From Prostheceraeus crozeri (Eukaryota > Platyhelminthes > Polycladida > Euryleptidae): a DNA stretch of 64,000 nucleotides. Positions 24,880-35,553 of the stretch are shown in pieces (position 1 is the first letter of the stretch; each line of letters opens with the position of its first letter). The DNA is taken from positions 62,001-126,000 of the forward strand of contig CAJQUW010008619.1 of assembly GCA_907163375.1 (NCBI GenBank), read 5' to 3'. A program made the translations under genes and the position numbers. A model generated the notes under the pieces. That model was not told the origin of the DNA and did no database searches. It worked only from the letters and a program-made list of their open reading frames with translations.

Positions 24880-25260
24880 ATCTGTTTCAGCACTACCCAC
24901 ATAGCATTTCTCCTCCCTCTTCCTCTGCGTCTATGAGCGCAAATCATCATCTCCCTCTTGGCGACAATCATGCTCGGTTGCCAGTTAGTTGTTGTCTACG
25001 ACGCGACGTCTCTCCTTATTTCCCGAGCGTGTGTCGGCAATGGAGGGACACGCGTCGTTGCTAAAGAGAAGGGAAAATTCGGAGAGGCAGACGGAGAAGT
25101 GACTGTCTCGCCATTTGTCATCGTCTCGCTAGAATTGCGTCTGCTGCTGTTATTGATGCAGCGACTACTGATGATTACAACGAAGGAAGTAGAGCAAATA
25201 AATGAGAAAATTGACAAGAATTTATGAAGTGAAGAAATTGAATGCATGCCCAAAATTATT
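24880..25260. promoter_or_regulatory. CpG-containing GC-richer patch, possible promoter or first exon
   Basis: From about 24880 to 25230 the sequence is clearly richer in C, G and CpG (for example GTCTACGACGCGACGTCTC) than the surrounding DNA. Frames of 89 codons (plus, 24958-25227) and 85 codons (minus, 24996-25253) overlap here, neither with a known motif. In an AT-rich animal genome such a patch could mark a promoter or 5' exon, or a GC-rich repeat. This is inference from composition only. Confidence 0.3.
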
Positions 25261-25459
25261 CGAATGTACTGCGTTGTTTATTTATTGACCTGACATTACA
25301 ATAGATCATCATTTTATCGCGATGTTTTCACATTTTGTTTTCCGACCTTCAAGCCCTCTGTTACGAAATGGACAACTGGGATTCGAAGCGGCTCTTCCTG
25401 GAACGACTGAATGTGATGATGGTTTAAAGTCGCTGCTCTCTATAGTGGGGACTTGGACG

Positions 25460-28004
25460 GTGCTGACCAGTGGCGGCGCTAGGGGGGGCGGGGGGGGCGG
25501 TCCGCCCCGGGCACCGAGATTCAAGGGGCACGGTCAGAGGCTCGCTCGGGGAAATCTAAATCTTGAAAAATGTTGATATGATTTTCGAATCAAATATTTC
25601 ATTTAAAATTCAATCTGAGAACTCAGATTTGCATTTACCTACATCTACATTTATCATTTAACGCTGTTTAATTCTGTTTATTTCATAAATTAGCGTTGAT
25701 ATCGGTGTAGTTGGTGTGTGCGTTGCATGTAATTACATGTATTTGCGTGCCACTAACACGAGTTGTCAACCAAGCATCTCACAAATTCCATAAAACACAA
25801 AGATCTTGTAAAACGCTTAACATCCGATAAAGCTATTGATCGCTTAAACCAGGAACAGCTTCTGAAAGCCGAAAAGAAATGGCGAAGTATTGTCCAGAGA
25901 CTATTCGACATGATTATCTTCTTGGTGCAACAGAATCTCCCACTCAGAGGCCATCGGGAAAGTCTTCATGATGATGAAACCAACCCAGGAAATTTCTTAT
26001 CATTGGTCAATCTGATTTCTAACTACGATTCCGTACTAAAAGAGCACGTCATGAATGTCATGAACAAGGTGTCCAAAGTGTCGTACTTTTCTCATGAAAT
26101 TCAGAACGAAATTGTTGGCATTCTTGCCCAACATATCCGAAATGCTATTCACCAGGATGTAATGGAGTGCAAAAATTTCTCAATCTTTTTCGACTCAACG
26201 CCTGACATAAGCCACAAAGACCAGATGAGCCAAGTACTAAGGTACGTGAAAATTGTTGACAGAGAGATCAAAGTAGTTGAATCGTTTGTCGGTTTCATCG
26301 TAGAGGAAGGTAGGACGGCAGAAGATGTTTCGGAACTTATCTACAATGCCATGGAAAAACAGGGTATAGACATGTATTGCTGTGTTGGCCAGGGTTATGA
26401 TAATGCTGCTGTTATGAGCGGTTCCCGTAATGGAGTTCAACAACGAATCAAAACTAGATTTCCCAAAGCTGAATTCATACCTTGCTCGAACCACTGTTTG
26501 AACTTGGTTGGAGTTCATGCTGCTCAGGTAACTCCCAACTCAGTAACCTTCTTTGCAACAATTCAGAAAGTATATACATTCTTTGCCAATTCCACAAAAC
26601 GATGGGAAGAAATGAAACAAGTTTTGCCTCGGGTTGTGAAGCGTGTTGTGGATACCCGCTGGAGTTCTTACCACGAAGCAATTGACGTCTTTAAGATCAA
26701 CTATTCTGATATTTGTGACTGTCTGGAGGATCTATCTTCAACCGATGGTGACGCCGGTATATTGTTTAATTCTATGTCAACTTTTCCTTTCGTCTGTTAT
26801 TTGAATTTGTGGTCTCCAAATTTGACGGAAATCAATGTAGTCCAGCTTTACCTCCAACGCAGCACTCTCACTCTTGATGAAGCAGTAGCGAAGTTGTCAA
26901 GCTTAAGTGAATATCTCAGCGACAAACGCGATTTCCTCATCACCAATGCAATTTCGAACGCAGAGAGTGTTGCAGAGGATAATGATATATATATTCCAAC
27001 GAAGAAGAGAATACGCAAGCAACAGTTTGACGACACTGCCGATGAAGAAATGTCATTCAAAGATGAAATCAGAAGAATACTTTTCCAATGTCTTGATAGA
27101 GTGAAATCCGAATTTGACACAAGATTTGAAAGACATCGTACACTGGCAAAGCGTTTTTCTATTTTAAGAAGGTCACAAGTCCTGAAAGCCACTGATTTCG
27201 ATTTGGATCAACTGCGCATTTATGAGAAGGAAGTGGATCTTGATGGCATTAAGCCGGAACTGGTTTGTTTAAAGTATCTGCTTCATTCCTGTTCAGAAGA
27301 CGATTTTAACGATCAGAGCAACGATACGTCACACAACCTCCTCTCTTTCATCGTAAAACATCAGTTTCAGGAATCGGTACCTAATCTGTTTGTCCTTTTG
27401 CGAATTTGTTTAACAGTCTGCGTTAGCAACGCAACATGTGAACGATCCTTTTCTAAATTGAAAATTATAAAATCCCACTTACGATCGACCATGACTCAAG
27501 CAAGACTAAATAATTTGTCTCTTATTTCTATTGAACGTCTTCGTTTGAATAATTGTGATATTGATGAATGTATTGATGTTTTTGCTAAATGCAAGGCGCG
27601 CAGAGTTCAGATTTAGCCTTATCTTACTGTGCATTGGTCTACGTAATGATTATACTGTTTTCTCTCGAATATATTCTCTGGTAATACATGTATTCTGATT
27701 TTGCTTTTCATATTAGTACATGTACTTTACCAGTTTCATAATTAGGCTAATGTCACAGCGAGTGATTAAGAGGTTGTTCATTTTACATTTTAATGATCTA
27801 AATCTCAAAATATGAATGTTTATGAATTAATTTATAAGCTTAAATATAGTAGGCACACGTTCCCCTAAGAAGGAAAGAATCGGTGTAGCTAAATCTTCAT
27901 AATTTTATTAGAATTGACTGGGAATGGGGTTCATTGGGGAGGGGGGCACTGATAAATGACCCGCCCCGGGCACGAAACGTCCTCGCGCCGCCACTGGTGC
28001 TGAC
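25460..28004 (+). mobile_element. hAT transposon with near-complete transposase frame
   Basis: The 8-bp duplication GTGCTGAC lies at 25460-25467 and 27997-28004. The element is 25468-27996 (2529 bp). Both ends share a perfect 12-bp inverted repeat, CAGTGGCGGCGC. A CCGCCCCGGGCAC block occurs near each end in direct orientation. The left subterminal region has G runs (AGGGGGGGCGGGGGGGGCGG) that could form a G-quadruplex. It encodes a long transposase frame, 25757-27616. The clean ends and open frame suggest a fairly recent insertion. Confidence 0.95.
25757..27616 (+). CDS. hAT transposase, ZMYM1/DUF4371-like, no visible start
   Basis: The frame is open from just after TAA at 25754-25756 to TAG at 27614-27616. 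Numbered from the TTG at 25763 it has 617 codons. The first residues (HELSTKHLTNSIKHKD) look like the end of a TTF-type zinc finger. The catalytic region follows, with FSIFFDSTPDISHKDQ (first Asp about residue 144), GQGYDNAAVMSG (second Asp about 213) and PCSNHCLNLV. The end has the hAT dimerisation region, with SNATCERSFSKLK and RSTMTQARLNNLSL. No stop or frameshift interrupts it, but there is no ATG at the start. The first in-frame Met is about 50 codons in, so the zinc-finger start is deleted or lies in a spliced exon I cannot see. It cuts and pastes DNA in the nucleus when intact. Confidence 0.9.
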   Translation, partial: HELSTKHLTNSIKHKDLVKRLTSDKAIDRLNQEQLLKAEKKWRSIVQRLFDMIIFLVQQNLPLRGHRESLHDDETNPGNFLSLVNLISNYDSVLKEHVMNVMNKVSKVSYFSHEIQNEIVGILAQHIRNAIHQDVMECKNFSIFFDSTPDISHKDQMSQVLRYVKIVDREIKVVESFVGFIVEEGRTAEDVSELIYNAMEKQGIDMYCCVGQGYDNAAVMSGSRNGVQQRIKTRFPKAEFIPCSNHCLNLVGVHAAQVTPNSVTFFATIQKVYTFFANSTKRWEEMKQVLPRVVKRVVDTRWSSYHEAIDVFKINYSDICDCLEDLSSTDGDAGILFNSMSTFPFVCYLNLWSPNLTEINVVQLYLQRSTLTLDEAVAKLSSLSEYLSDKRDFLITNAISNAESVAEDNDIYIPTKKRIRKQQFDDTADEEMSFKDEIRRILFQCLDRVKSEFDTRFERHRTLAKRFSILRRSQVLKATDFDLDQLRIYEKEVDLDGIKPELVCLKYLLHSCSEDDFNDQSNDTSHNLLSFIVKHQFQESVPNLFVLLRICLTVCVSNATCERSFSKLKIIKSHLRSTMTQARLNNLSLISIERLRLNNCDIDECIDVFAKCKARRVQI

Positions 28005-28147
28005 ATGGACATACTTTTATCTGGAACCTTGTTATCATTTTAGTCCGGATGCCCTTTCTGTCGACTTCCAATGACACTTAAGGGGCTTGAGCACTGGACC
28101 AAAAGATCACTAGGCCAAGCACTTAACCACTATGCTATATAGAGACC

Positions 28148-28619
28148 TCTATGATTGAGTGAAAACAAGCAAAAAAGGCAGTGCTTCATTGATTGCCTAC
28201 AGACGGCCATCAACACCATTCTTATGTTGATGGAGTTAAGTGAAATCTTATACCTTCATTTTATTTGTTTTCACTTCAGAACAATACAGTGAAAATTTTT
28301 GCTCAAAAAAGATTTAAGATTCTCCTAGATTATCTTGCTTGCTTGGAGTACCGTCACAGTAACCACCAATACTACCTCAGAACAAAAAGCTTTTAGATGT
28401 GGCTAGGGCTTCCAGGATTGCTACTCTGAAAATTCAGACCTGTGGCATCTACCAAAGCGTGCTGAATGGACGCATATCATGCTCGTCTGTTTATCTTTCA
28501 TTGAAAAATTGGACAGAATGACTTTACTATGAATTCACATTAACAGTAGTAATAGTAGCTAGTTACCTAAATCTGATAAGGCACAAAATCCAATCCAGAG
28601 AATCGATAAGCGCGCGTTT
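28148..28619. other. No gene recognised
   Basis: AT-rich spacer without features. Confidence 0.55.
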
Positions 28620-28636
28620 TCTTGATTCATACCACC

Positions 28637-28755
28637 ATGAATTTCTGTCGATGTTGCTTCCTACTTACTCGGTCACCAGTTTCGACCACTGAATCGGTGC
28701 TGTTCATGCGTGGTCGAAACTGGTGGCCGAGTAATGACAGAAATCCGTGGTTTAA
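28637..28755. repeat. Strong inverted repeat, 25-bp stem and 20-nt loop
   Basis: Arms at 28665-28689 and 28710-28734 (TTACTCGGTCACCAGTTTCG and onward) pair over 25 positions, with one G-T pair. Flanking ATTTCTGTC (left) and GACAGAAAT (right) extend the symmetry beyond a roughly 16-nt left-side insertion. The size resembles a microRNA precursor, but small MITEs make the same structure. Confidence 0.8.
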
Positions 28756-28997
28756 AGCCTGTCCCCATTGAGGACGGTGACTGAACGGCTTTTAATGCAG
28801 TTCTGATGTAAAAGTATAGGAGGGAGATAATCGCCACTGTATATTTGGACAACTATTGTCCCTGCCATCCATGTTGACTACAAATAATAGAAGAAGCACT
28901 GCTCATTATGCAGCTGGTAGACGAGTTTTCATTATTCCATGATCGCTCGGATTGGCAACTTTCATTGCAGTTGTCAACATAGAATAAGTATATAGTA
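28756..28997. other. Spacer
   Basis: No feature recognised between the hairpin and the second 0.8-kb element. Confidence 0.6.
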
Positions 28998-29796
28998 GGT
29001 AAAGTGTCGACTCAAAAAAGTATTTGTATACAGCAAAAATTTTATACCAAAAGACTCAGTTTTTTGCGGAGATTATGTTACTGTGGTCCAAAAAATTATT
29101 TGAGCAGTTTTAAAAAGCTAAATTTTTGCAAATCTATATACTACCGACATGACACCACTTTATAAGTAGTGTGAAATAAGTTGAACATCAAAAGGAATGA
29201 ATATTTGCTAACAAGTATCGTAACTAAACGGAAATTATGCTGATGATCAAGGAAATTTCATACGCATTATAAAGGAAATCTTCAAGGAAAAGTCGAGATC
29301 TTATTGTGCTTTCTTGTCTGAAATGTGATGCTCTCAATTCAATTTTCATCGGCATGAATTTATCATTCACTAAATTAATGTTTCACTTTTTGAATCTGAA
29401 TAGTGATGTGGACCCATTTGTATCTTTTAAAGTTAATTGAAATCATTGTCTTTGATTACGTTATTTTGCTCTACCAGTGGTAGGTTGCTTGTGATATGAT
29501 CACGCTTAAGAAGATTCTCTTGAGGTTCAGCATGAATGGTAGCCTATCAAATTTATAATTTAAGAAACATTACTTCTCCAAGGTTGTCATGACACGGATG
29601 ATCTGTAAAATACTATCATTCCCTCTGCATTACTATCATGATCAGTCAATTCCGTGGTAACTTCTTCAAAACTTCAAAAGTCTGTATATCTCTCATTTGG
29701 AAACAATACCCAACTGTGTTCACCTCGAGTTCATTTAATAAAATCGGAACTGTATACACATTGGGGATTTAATAAATGCTGAGTTGCTACTCTACC
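28998..29796 (+). mobile_element. Non-autonomous TIR element, copy 2, TA-flanked
   Basis: A 799-bp sister of 14758-15542. The start GGTAAAGTGTCGACTC and the end read inward GGTAGAGTAGCAACTC are inverted repeats. TA lies directly on each side, as expected for Tc1/mariner-type insertion. The last 220 bp match copy 1 most closely. It is non-coding, so it would need a transposase from elsewhere. Confidence 0.85.
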
Positions 29797-30299
29797 TAAT
29801 ATACTAACTCTATGGTTGTCAGTATGATCTTATGTCACAATTCTCCCGTGATGTAACAAGTGATCTCCCCAGAGAGAAACTGAAGATATTCTGCCCGAAG
29901 CAAATTTGTGAGGACAATCTGCAAATTATGTAAGCCCTCATGCGATACACTGTTAAAAGGACACAACCTATTGTTGCGAGATTTATGGCATCATGTCCTT
30001 AGTTCAACCCTATGATTTAATAGACGACAATGTCCAATCACCTGCAGGATCTCAGACAGGCAGCAGGTCAAGCGAAACGCGACATTGTCTTGAGATCAAA
30101 ACAGTTCACTAACAGACGTTAACGTTGCTATTCAAAACGCACAAATTTAATTTTCACCTAAACAGATGGAGTTTTCCGATAAACAGCTCACATTGAGAGC
30201 TAGCATTGTCTTTTAATAATGCTCAGATGAATGACCTAAATACCTTGTACCAAGTACTAAGTTAGAACTTGTGCCATGGATTTTCATATGATCTGAAGA
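29797..30299. other. No gene recognised
   Basis: AT-rich DNA without features. Confidence 0.55.
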
Positions 30300-30560
30300 A
30301 TGAAACAACCGGTGATTCAACAAATGAAGTGGCAAAGAGTCCTGAACACACTGACAAGGGACTATTCAGAAATAGCGGTGGAACTCTTCATGATGTGTGA
30401 AGCGCAGACGTGGGGGAATTGGAAAAGATGCCAAAGAGGATGCAGTGCTGATAATACGGAGCATCATGAAAGACATAATCCGAATTGACTGGCAAAATTC
30501 TTAAAAAAAGAACAAGGAAAATAGACTGCAGTGGCTTGGCCATATCTTGTGAGGGCATTG
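30300..30560 (+). pseudogene. Possible LINE C-terminal relic
   Basis: One frame reads IDWQNS, a stop, then KKNKENRLQWLGHIL and another stop. This matches the RLxWxGHxxR block near the end of several LINE proteins. The 62-codon frame at 30300-30488 is on a different phase. The relic is short and broken, and only the LQWLGHIL block supports it. Confidence 0.4.
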
Positions 30561-31244
30561 TTGCAGCTACCGGTATTTACATAAAGATAAGTCAATTTGC
30601 TATAGTAGATTGAAATGGCAATGATATTATCGCAATAATCATCGCAACAGCGGCAGCCTAATCAAGTGACATCGGTGCAGAGACTCTGTCAGTATTCAAC
30701 ATACATACTCAAGAGCCATAAGATGTTTTAATTTGATTTGTATTCTTATGTCAAGTTTTATTGAAATATCATAACATATATACATGTAGAAGGTAGTAGC
30801 TTATGACACTCATTGCGAAATTTCTTGATTATGCTAGACGATTTTTGATTGTCCGAGGGAGACCAACTGTGCGTTTACTAGGCGTCCTCGTGAAGGAGTA
30901 TTGGAAATTTTTCATTGTTAATAAATCAATTAATTGATCGAAATTGTCTCTTTTGATCTCTCAATTATTCAATGAATTGACTAATTGAAAACTGAACTTG
31001 AACTTCGATGTTATGAACTTGTGCCTTGAACTAGCTAAGCAATAAAAAAATGTTATGCATTGATACATTTACCATGTTTTAAGGAATGTAATAACTGATG
31101 CTAATACTGCTATATGTATGTACTAGCATTGTTGTCTCCAATGTCTATCACCATCTAGCTATCCATCAAAAGCCATTTACATCATGTTATAAAAATCAGT
31201 AGTGATTTGCCATCATTTAACAAGTTACCAAGGACCTCATCACT
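30561..31244. other. No gene recognised
   Basis: AT-rich DNA. Around 30925 there are small AATTAATT-type palindromes but no element ends. Confidence 0.5.
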
Positions 31245-31969
31245 TACCGCATATCTTCTAATAGAACCCGGAGGTTCTATTAATTCATGTTGCTCTTACC
31301 CGGGTTCTATTAGAGGACCAGGTTCTATTTAATTACATTAAAAATTTATCGGTAAAAACACGATATCAACAACAGCATTCGGTGAACCTACATAAAAATA
31401 CCGGCCTAGTATACGACGGCTCTCGCTATTACTAGTACAGTATACCGTAGTTTACATCTCTCTTATATACGCCTGATATCTTGAGTACCCTAGGTATCCC
31501 TGTAGCATACTTACTCTAACATCATTATTCAGCACGTAAGTTCGTATTTATCTTTCTTAGTAATGCCATATAATAGGCCTATTATTCGCAATACCGGTAT
31601 ACCAGTATTGCATGTGTGAAAGTCTTCTGTATTTCCAAAGCAGACAAGCGCTTGCTATTGAGTCAGAAAATTAGCATACCGATATCATGTGCAGCCTACG
31701 TGTGATACCTGGGATCGTACGAGCATACTGGTGCGCACCGGTACATTATTAGAGTTGGGAACTACATATAGAATTCACTGTGTCACTATTAGCCCACTAA
31801 TTGTGAAATCGTCTTGTATATGAATACCTACCAGGTATACGGTAGGCACATGAACAATTGTACAGCAGTAACGGGATACATATCTGTGGTCTATAGGGTC
31901 CATAAGATGCTTCTGAGTATGACCCGGGTTCTATCAGAGGCCCTGTGTTCTATTAGAGGATATACGGTA
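31245..31969. mobile_element. 725-bp MITE with GTTCTATTAGA repeats
   Basis: The left end TACCGCATATCTTCTAATAG and the right end read inward TACCGTATATCCTCTAATAG are inverted repeats extending over GAAC. GGTTCTATTAGAGG-like blocks recur just inside both ends (near 31275, 31305, 31325, 31928 and 31948). It is non-coding; a 60-codon frame at 31814-31996 crosses the right end and is not a gene. A decayed relative lies at 17360-17781. Confidence 0.8.
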
Positions 31970-34335
31970 TCTGATTTTTCAAATAAGTTTGTCTAATATT
32001 ACTATTTTTCATCTCAGTCGTGCGTTAATTTATTGCACATTGTGATTGTGTCGAATGCAACCACCGATGTAGACCAGCAAAGATTACATAAAAATGATTA
32101 CTTCATTAATTTATTGATACACTTTACAACATACAGCAAATTATGTGAAGACAATATTCTAGTCAATTAAGCTCATAGTGAACTACGTTCACACGAGTTG
32201 GTAAGCACGAGGTGTTTATTGCCTATCACAGGGCAGTCAGCGACAGTGTTTGGAGGCCCTAATCAACTGTTGAGAAACAGCACGCTTTATATGGTGAGTG
32301 CACCCAAAAAATCATCATCACGTCGATCAGAACTTGATTCTGACGTTTGAGTTGCAATTATCATCATCATCAGTCATAGACAAAATACCTTGACTTAGAG
32401 ACGATTCTCAATTGATGACATTTAATAAAAATCACCCAACAAATAATTGCAATAATTAGCGATCAATCAATTCATAATTTTCATAAATGGAAATCTTGTA
32501 TCACCGGACATGTACAACAGTGTAAGGAATAAAAAATCATTTAAACTTAAAAAAATCATCATTCACAATTGCATTTTCATCGCTATTTTTTCCAATTCCT
32601 GCTCGCAAAGCTTGTAAGTTGGGTAGGATTGATGAGCGTCTAAAATCAAAAATGATCCTGTCCCGTTTACGGTTATACAAGAGGAAAATTGTATTTTTTT
32701 GACGAATAGACGAATTCAAAAAACAGAATACGTCATGGTCAGCTTTATCTCCAGATTTTGATGAAAGATGGATTTCCTAAGCAATAGAGATCAATGAATT
32801 TACACAAAATGTCATCGTTCAAACGGTTAAGACAGTCACGGTCATCAGGTGAATAACAAGACGTTATAATGGCGCTCTGGAAATTTCCACGTTTTATGCA
32901 TGAAAGACTTCAATCACGAGACAACAGCCATCGGTTTGACAGACAACTCATAATGCAAACGCCCACCGATGATGCATTAAGATGAAGACAAAACAGGCAA
33001 GTTCAATGAACGTACTGTAATTCTACAATTTAAGATTTAATCTTTGCCATTGATTGAATATTGAATAAAGTCGACACAAATTAAACACAGCAATGATGAT
33101 GCTGCTCTCAATCGAACACCGCTTGATTTCGAAGGCTACTTTTTAACTGGGTTTTTAAGGTTCAGACTTGGTGTAGCCACATCAAAACCGTGTGCAATAG
33201 AGCATGAGAGACTATGGCATGAGATACTTGCATGAGAGAAAAAAAATAGTGCAAATTTCACAAATGCATAACTCAAAATATTCTGCAAAATGTGTCATTG
33301 TCAATAGAATCATAAAAGTCAAGTGATCACAGGCGTTGTCAATGGTAACCTCGACGTCGCCGGGGAATTTCACAGCAACGTCATCTGCTGTGACTGTTTG
33401 AGCACATTCTATGATTTAAATGTAGAGCCTACATTGCAAGAATAACCACTAACAGTTAATCTTAGCAGCTTTTACTTTCTTTACATAAAACAATAAATCA
33501 GGTTTGAAATTTTGTCAATCCGTGTTCAGTTCACTAATGATATTATCAGTGACCTCGTCTTTCCGCATTTATAATATTCATTACATCTAACAACTGCTCT
33601 AAATCCCAAATATATACATCAACTTCATCAGAAGTCGATTATGAGGTGAACTTAATGAAGTCAAGAAAATTTGATAATTATCATGAGCCACAAGATTATT
33701 AGTTGTGGTTTTAAATCTCAAATATATGACTTCTTGATTAATGTAGTTAGTGAAATAGAGGCCCTGGGATTATTGAATTACAACCTCAACTTCATACTTC
33801 TGCAAATTATTTATCTTGATTGAAATGAAAATATAATTGACTGAAACTGAACGGCAACACTGCGATATCCAATTGCGGATGAATTCAATATTCACACATC
33901 AATCATAGTAATTGCTGCATATGTGGACAACATGGACACATAGTTTTGAAATCCATTCCAGTGATGGATTGCAAACTGCGTCAATAGTTTTCTGTATTGT
34001 ATTTATGATGTAGGGAAAATAGAAACCTTCTTGTTGGATCCGTGTCTCTCTCAGAAAAATCCAAAAACGTACTATTTAAAATAGTTGCTGTGGAGATTCA
34101 ATAAATAACAAATTCCATCTGCTGCATAAAATCGCTCTGTCCAAAGCATAGAAGTAGATAACCGCATCGTGAAACTTTTTAGGTTGTCATAGCAGACAGT
34201 AGAGTTTTACAGAATTATAAAATTCCGTCCAGAATCATTATCAACCTCAAGATTGCACATCTCAAATCCCATAAAAGCATATATAAACCCGAAAATTCAA
34301 CATTCAAACTATGCTATAGTCATTGACATACTGTT
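31970..34335. other. Gene-free AT-rich stretch
   Basis: About 2.4 kb without recognised gene, tRNA-like box or TIR pair. Confidence 0.5.
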
Positions 34336-34562
34336 GGACTGGTGCTATGCTATTGTATTCGCTCTGTGTCCGGGAGACCTTGGTTCAAACCTTGGTCGGG
34401 TCAAACCAGATTCTGAAAGTAGATACATCAGATCTGCATTCCTGCTAAGCACTCAGCACGAAAAGAATGAGAGTGAGATAAATGGCAACTTGGCCGCATG
34501 GAAGAAAGGCTCCGTACTAATGTGCCTCCGAGCATAAATAAAGCAGATTTATTCATTCATCT
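34336..34562 (+). mobile_element. SINE-like element, family 3
   Basis: A tRNA-type B box (TTGGTTCAAACCTTGG at about 34380-34395) is followed by non-coding sequence with GGCAACTTGGCCGCATGG. The end AATAAAGCAGATTTATTCAT matches a pol III SINE with an A/T-rich tail. The A box is not clear. A 94-codon frame crosses it by chance. I saw no second full copy in this window. Confidence 0.5.
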
Positions 34563-35339
34563 TTTGTTTTTTAAAATCGGAATTGTTTTGAGCTACTGAA
34601 AATACAAAACCTTTTAGATTTCAAACCAGATCGACATATCAGGCTAGACACTTCCTAGGTATAACATTGGGATTTATTGACTAACTGTGCCAACCACCAG
34701 TCAATAGAACCCAATACTCTGGAACTATCTGTGACTGAACACAATAAATATAAATATGATGCTGTCTTTCCAATCAGTTATTCCCAAAGGTTCGCCCTTC
34801 AAAAGGTCGCCTTAAGAGACAGAAGGATGAGAGCTGCAAATACCTCAAAATGCCAATTGCAACTGCATATTGAAGATAAACTAGCTGATATTTGTTACTA
34901 AGGATCAAAATAACTGACCACATTGCTGTCGACTATTATCGAAGATCAAGTCCTAGCGCAGCGCTTATGCCATCGATGTCTCATGCAAGCAACAATGCTC
35001 GATGCCAGTCAACCAAGATCCGCCTCTTGTGCCTTCTATTGAGATATAAAGTACGTAATTGTTTGGCCATTCCTGGATATTATACACTATGTCAAAAATA
35101 GCCTCTGGCTTTCTCAGGATTAAAAAAAAACAAAATTTCTAATATGCCAAGCTTTCGTATTCCTTCAACAGGGTATTCAATGGAATGCACAGATGTTTTA
35201 CAGCCGTAAATCAATATTCAAAATTATTACTTAGATATTTCGAACAGCTCATCAACTACAGACAAAGATAAGAAAAACATGCATGAACTATGAAATGAAG
35301 ATACAAAGCTAACTATGGTAAGACAATTGAAGGCCGACC
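34563..35339. other. No gene recognised
   Basis: AT-rich DNA. Frames at 34677-34901 and 34892-35101 have no motifs. Confidence 0.5.
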
Positions 35340-35553
35340 AGCGGTTTAAAAATTAACAAACAACTATATATATATGTAGTAAACACTGTGTATCAATTTG
35401 TGGAATACAAGAAAGCATAATTATTGTATTTCCTTTATATAAGTTTTTAATACTTTTCTAATATTTTTTGTGAATTATGCTTTCTTGTATTCCACAAATT
35501 GATACACAGTGTTTACTATATATATATAGTTGTTTGTTAATTTTAACTCCGCT
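35340..35553. mobile_element. 214-bp foldback (MITE-like)
   Basis: Arms 35340-35422 and 35473-35553 are inverted copies with few differences. They begin AGCGG, continue AACAAACAACTATATATA and GTAAACACTGTGTATC, and end AAGCATAATT, around a 50-nt loop. The structure is almost a pure hairpin, typical of small MITEs. It abuts the LINE 3' end at 35554. Confidence 0.9.

Larger units (their letters stand above)
25413..28147 (-). mobile_element. SINE family 2 copy split by a hAT insertion
   Basis: 25413-25467 carries the SINE 3' end (GATGGTTTAAAGTCGCTGC and GTGGGGACTTGG, reverse orientation). After the hAT element the same SINE continues from 28005 (TTTTAGTCCGGATGCCC, TTCCAATGACACTT, CACTTAACCACTATGC) to its tRNA-like head near 28147. 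Removing the hAT element and one copy of GTGCTGAC restores one continuous SINE comparable to 57178-57330. The hAT insertion is therefore younger than the SINE. Confidence 0.9.

Noticed and set aside
25322..25576. ORFs with Gly/Pro-rich stretches at the hAT left end
   Set aside because: They are translations of the G-rich TIR region crossing the insertion boundary.
34253..34537. 94-codon ORF
   Set aside because: It spans the SINE family 3 element, and the frame is a by-product.
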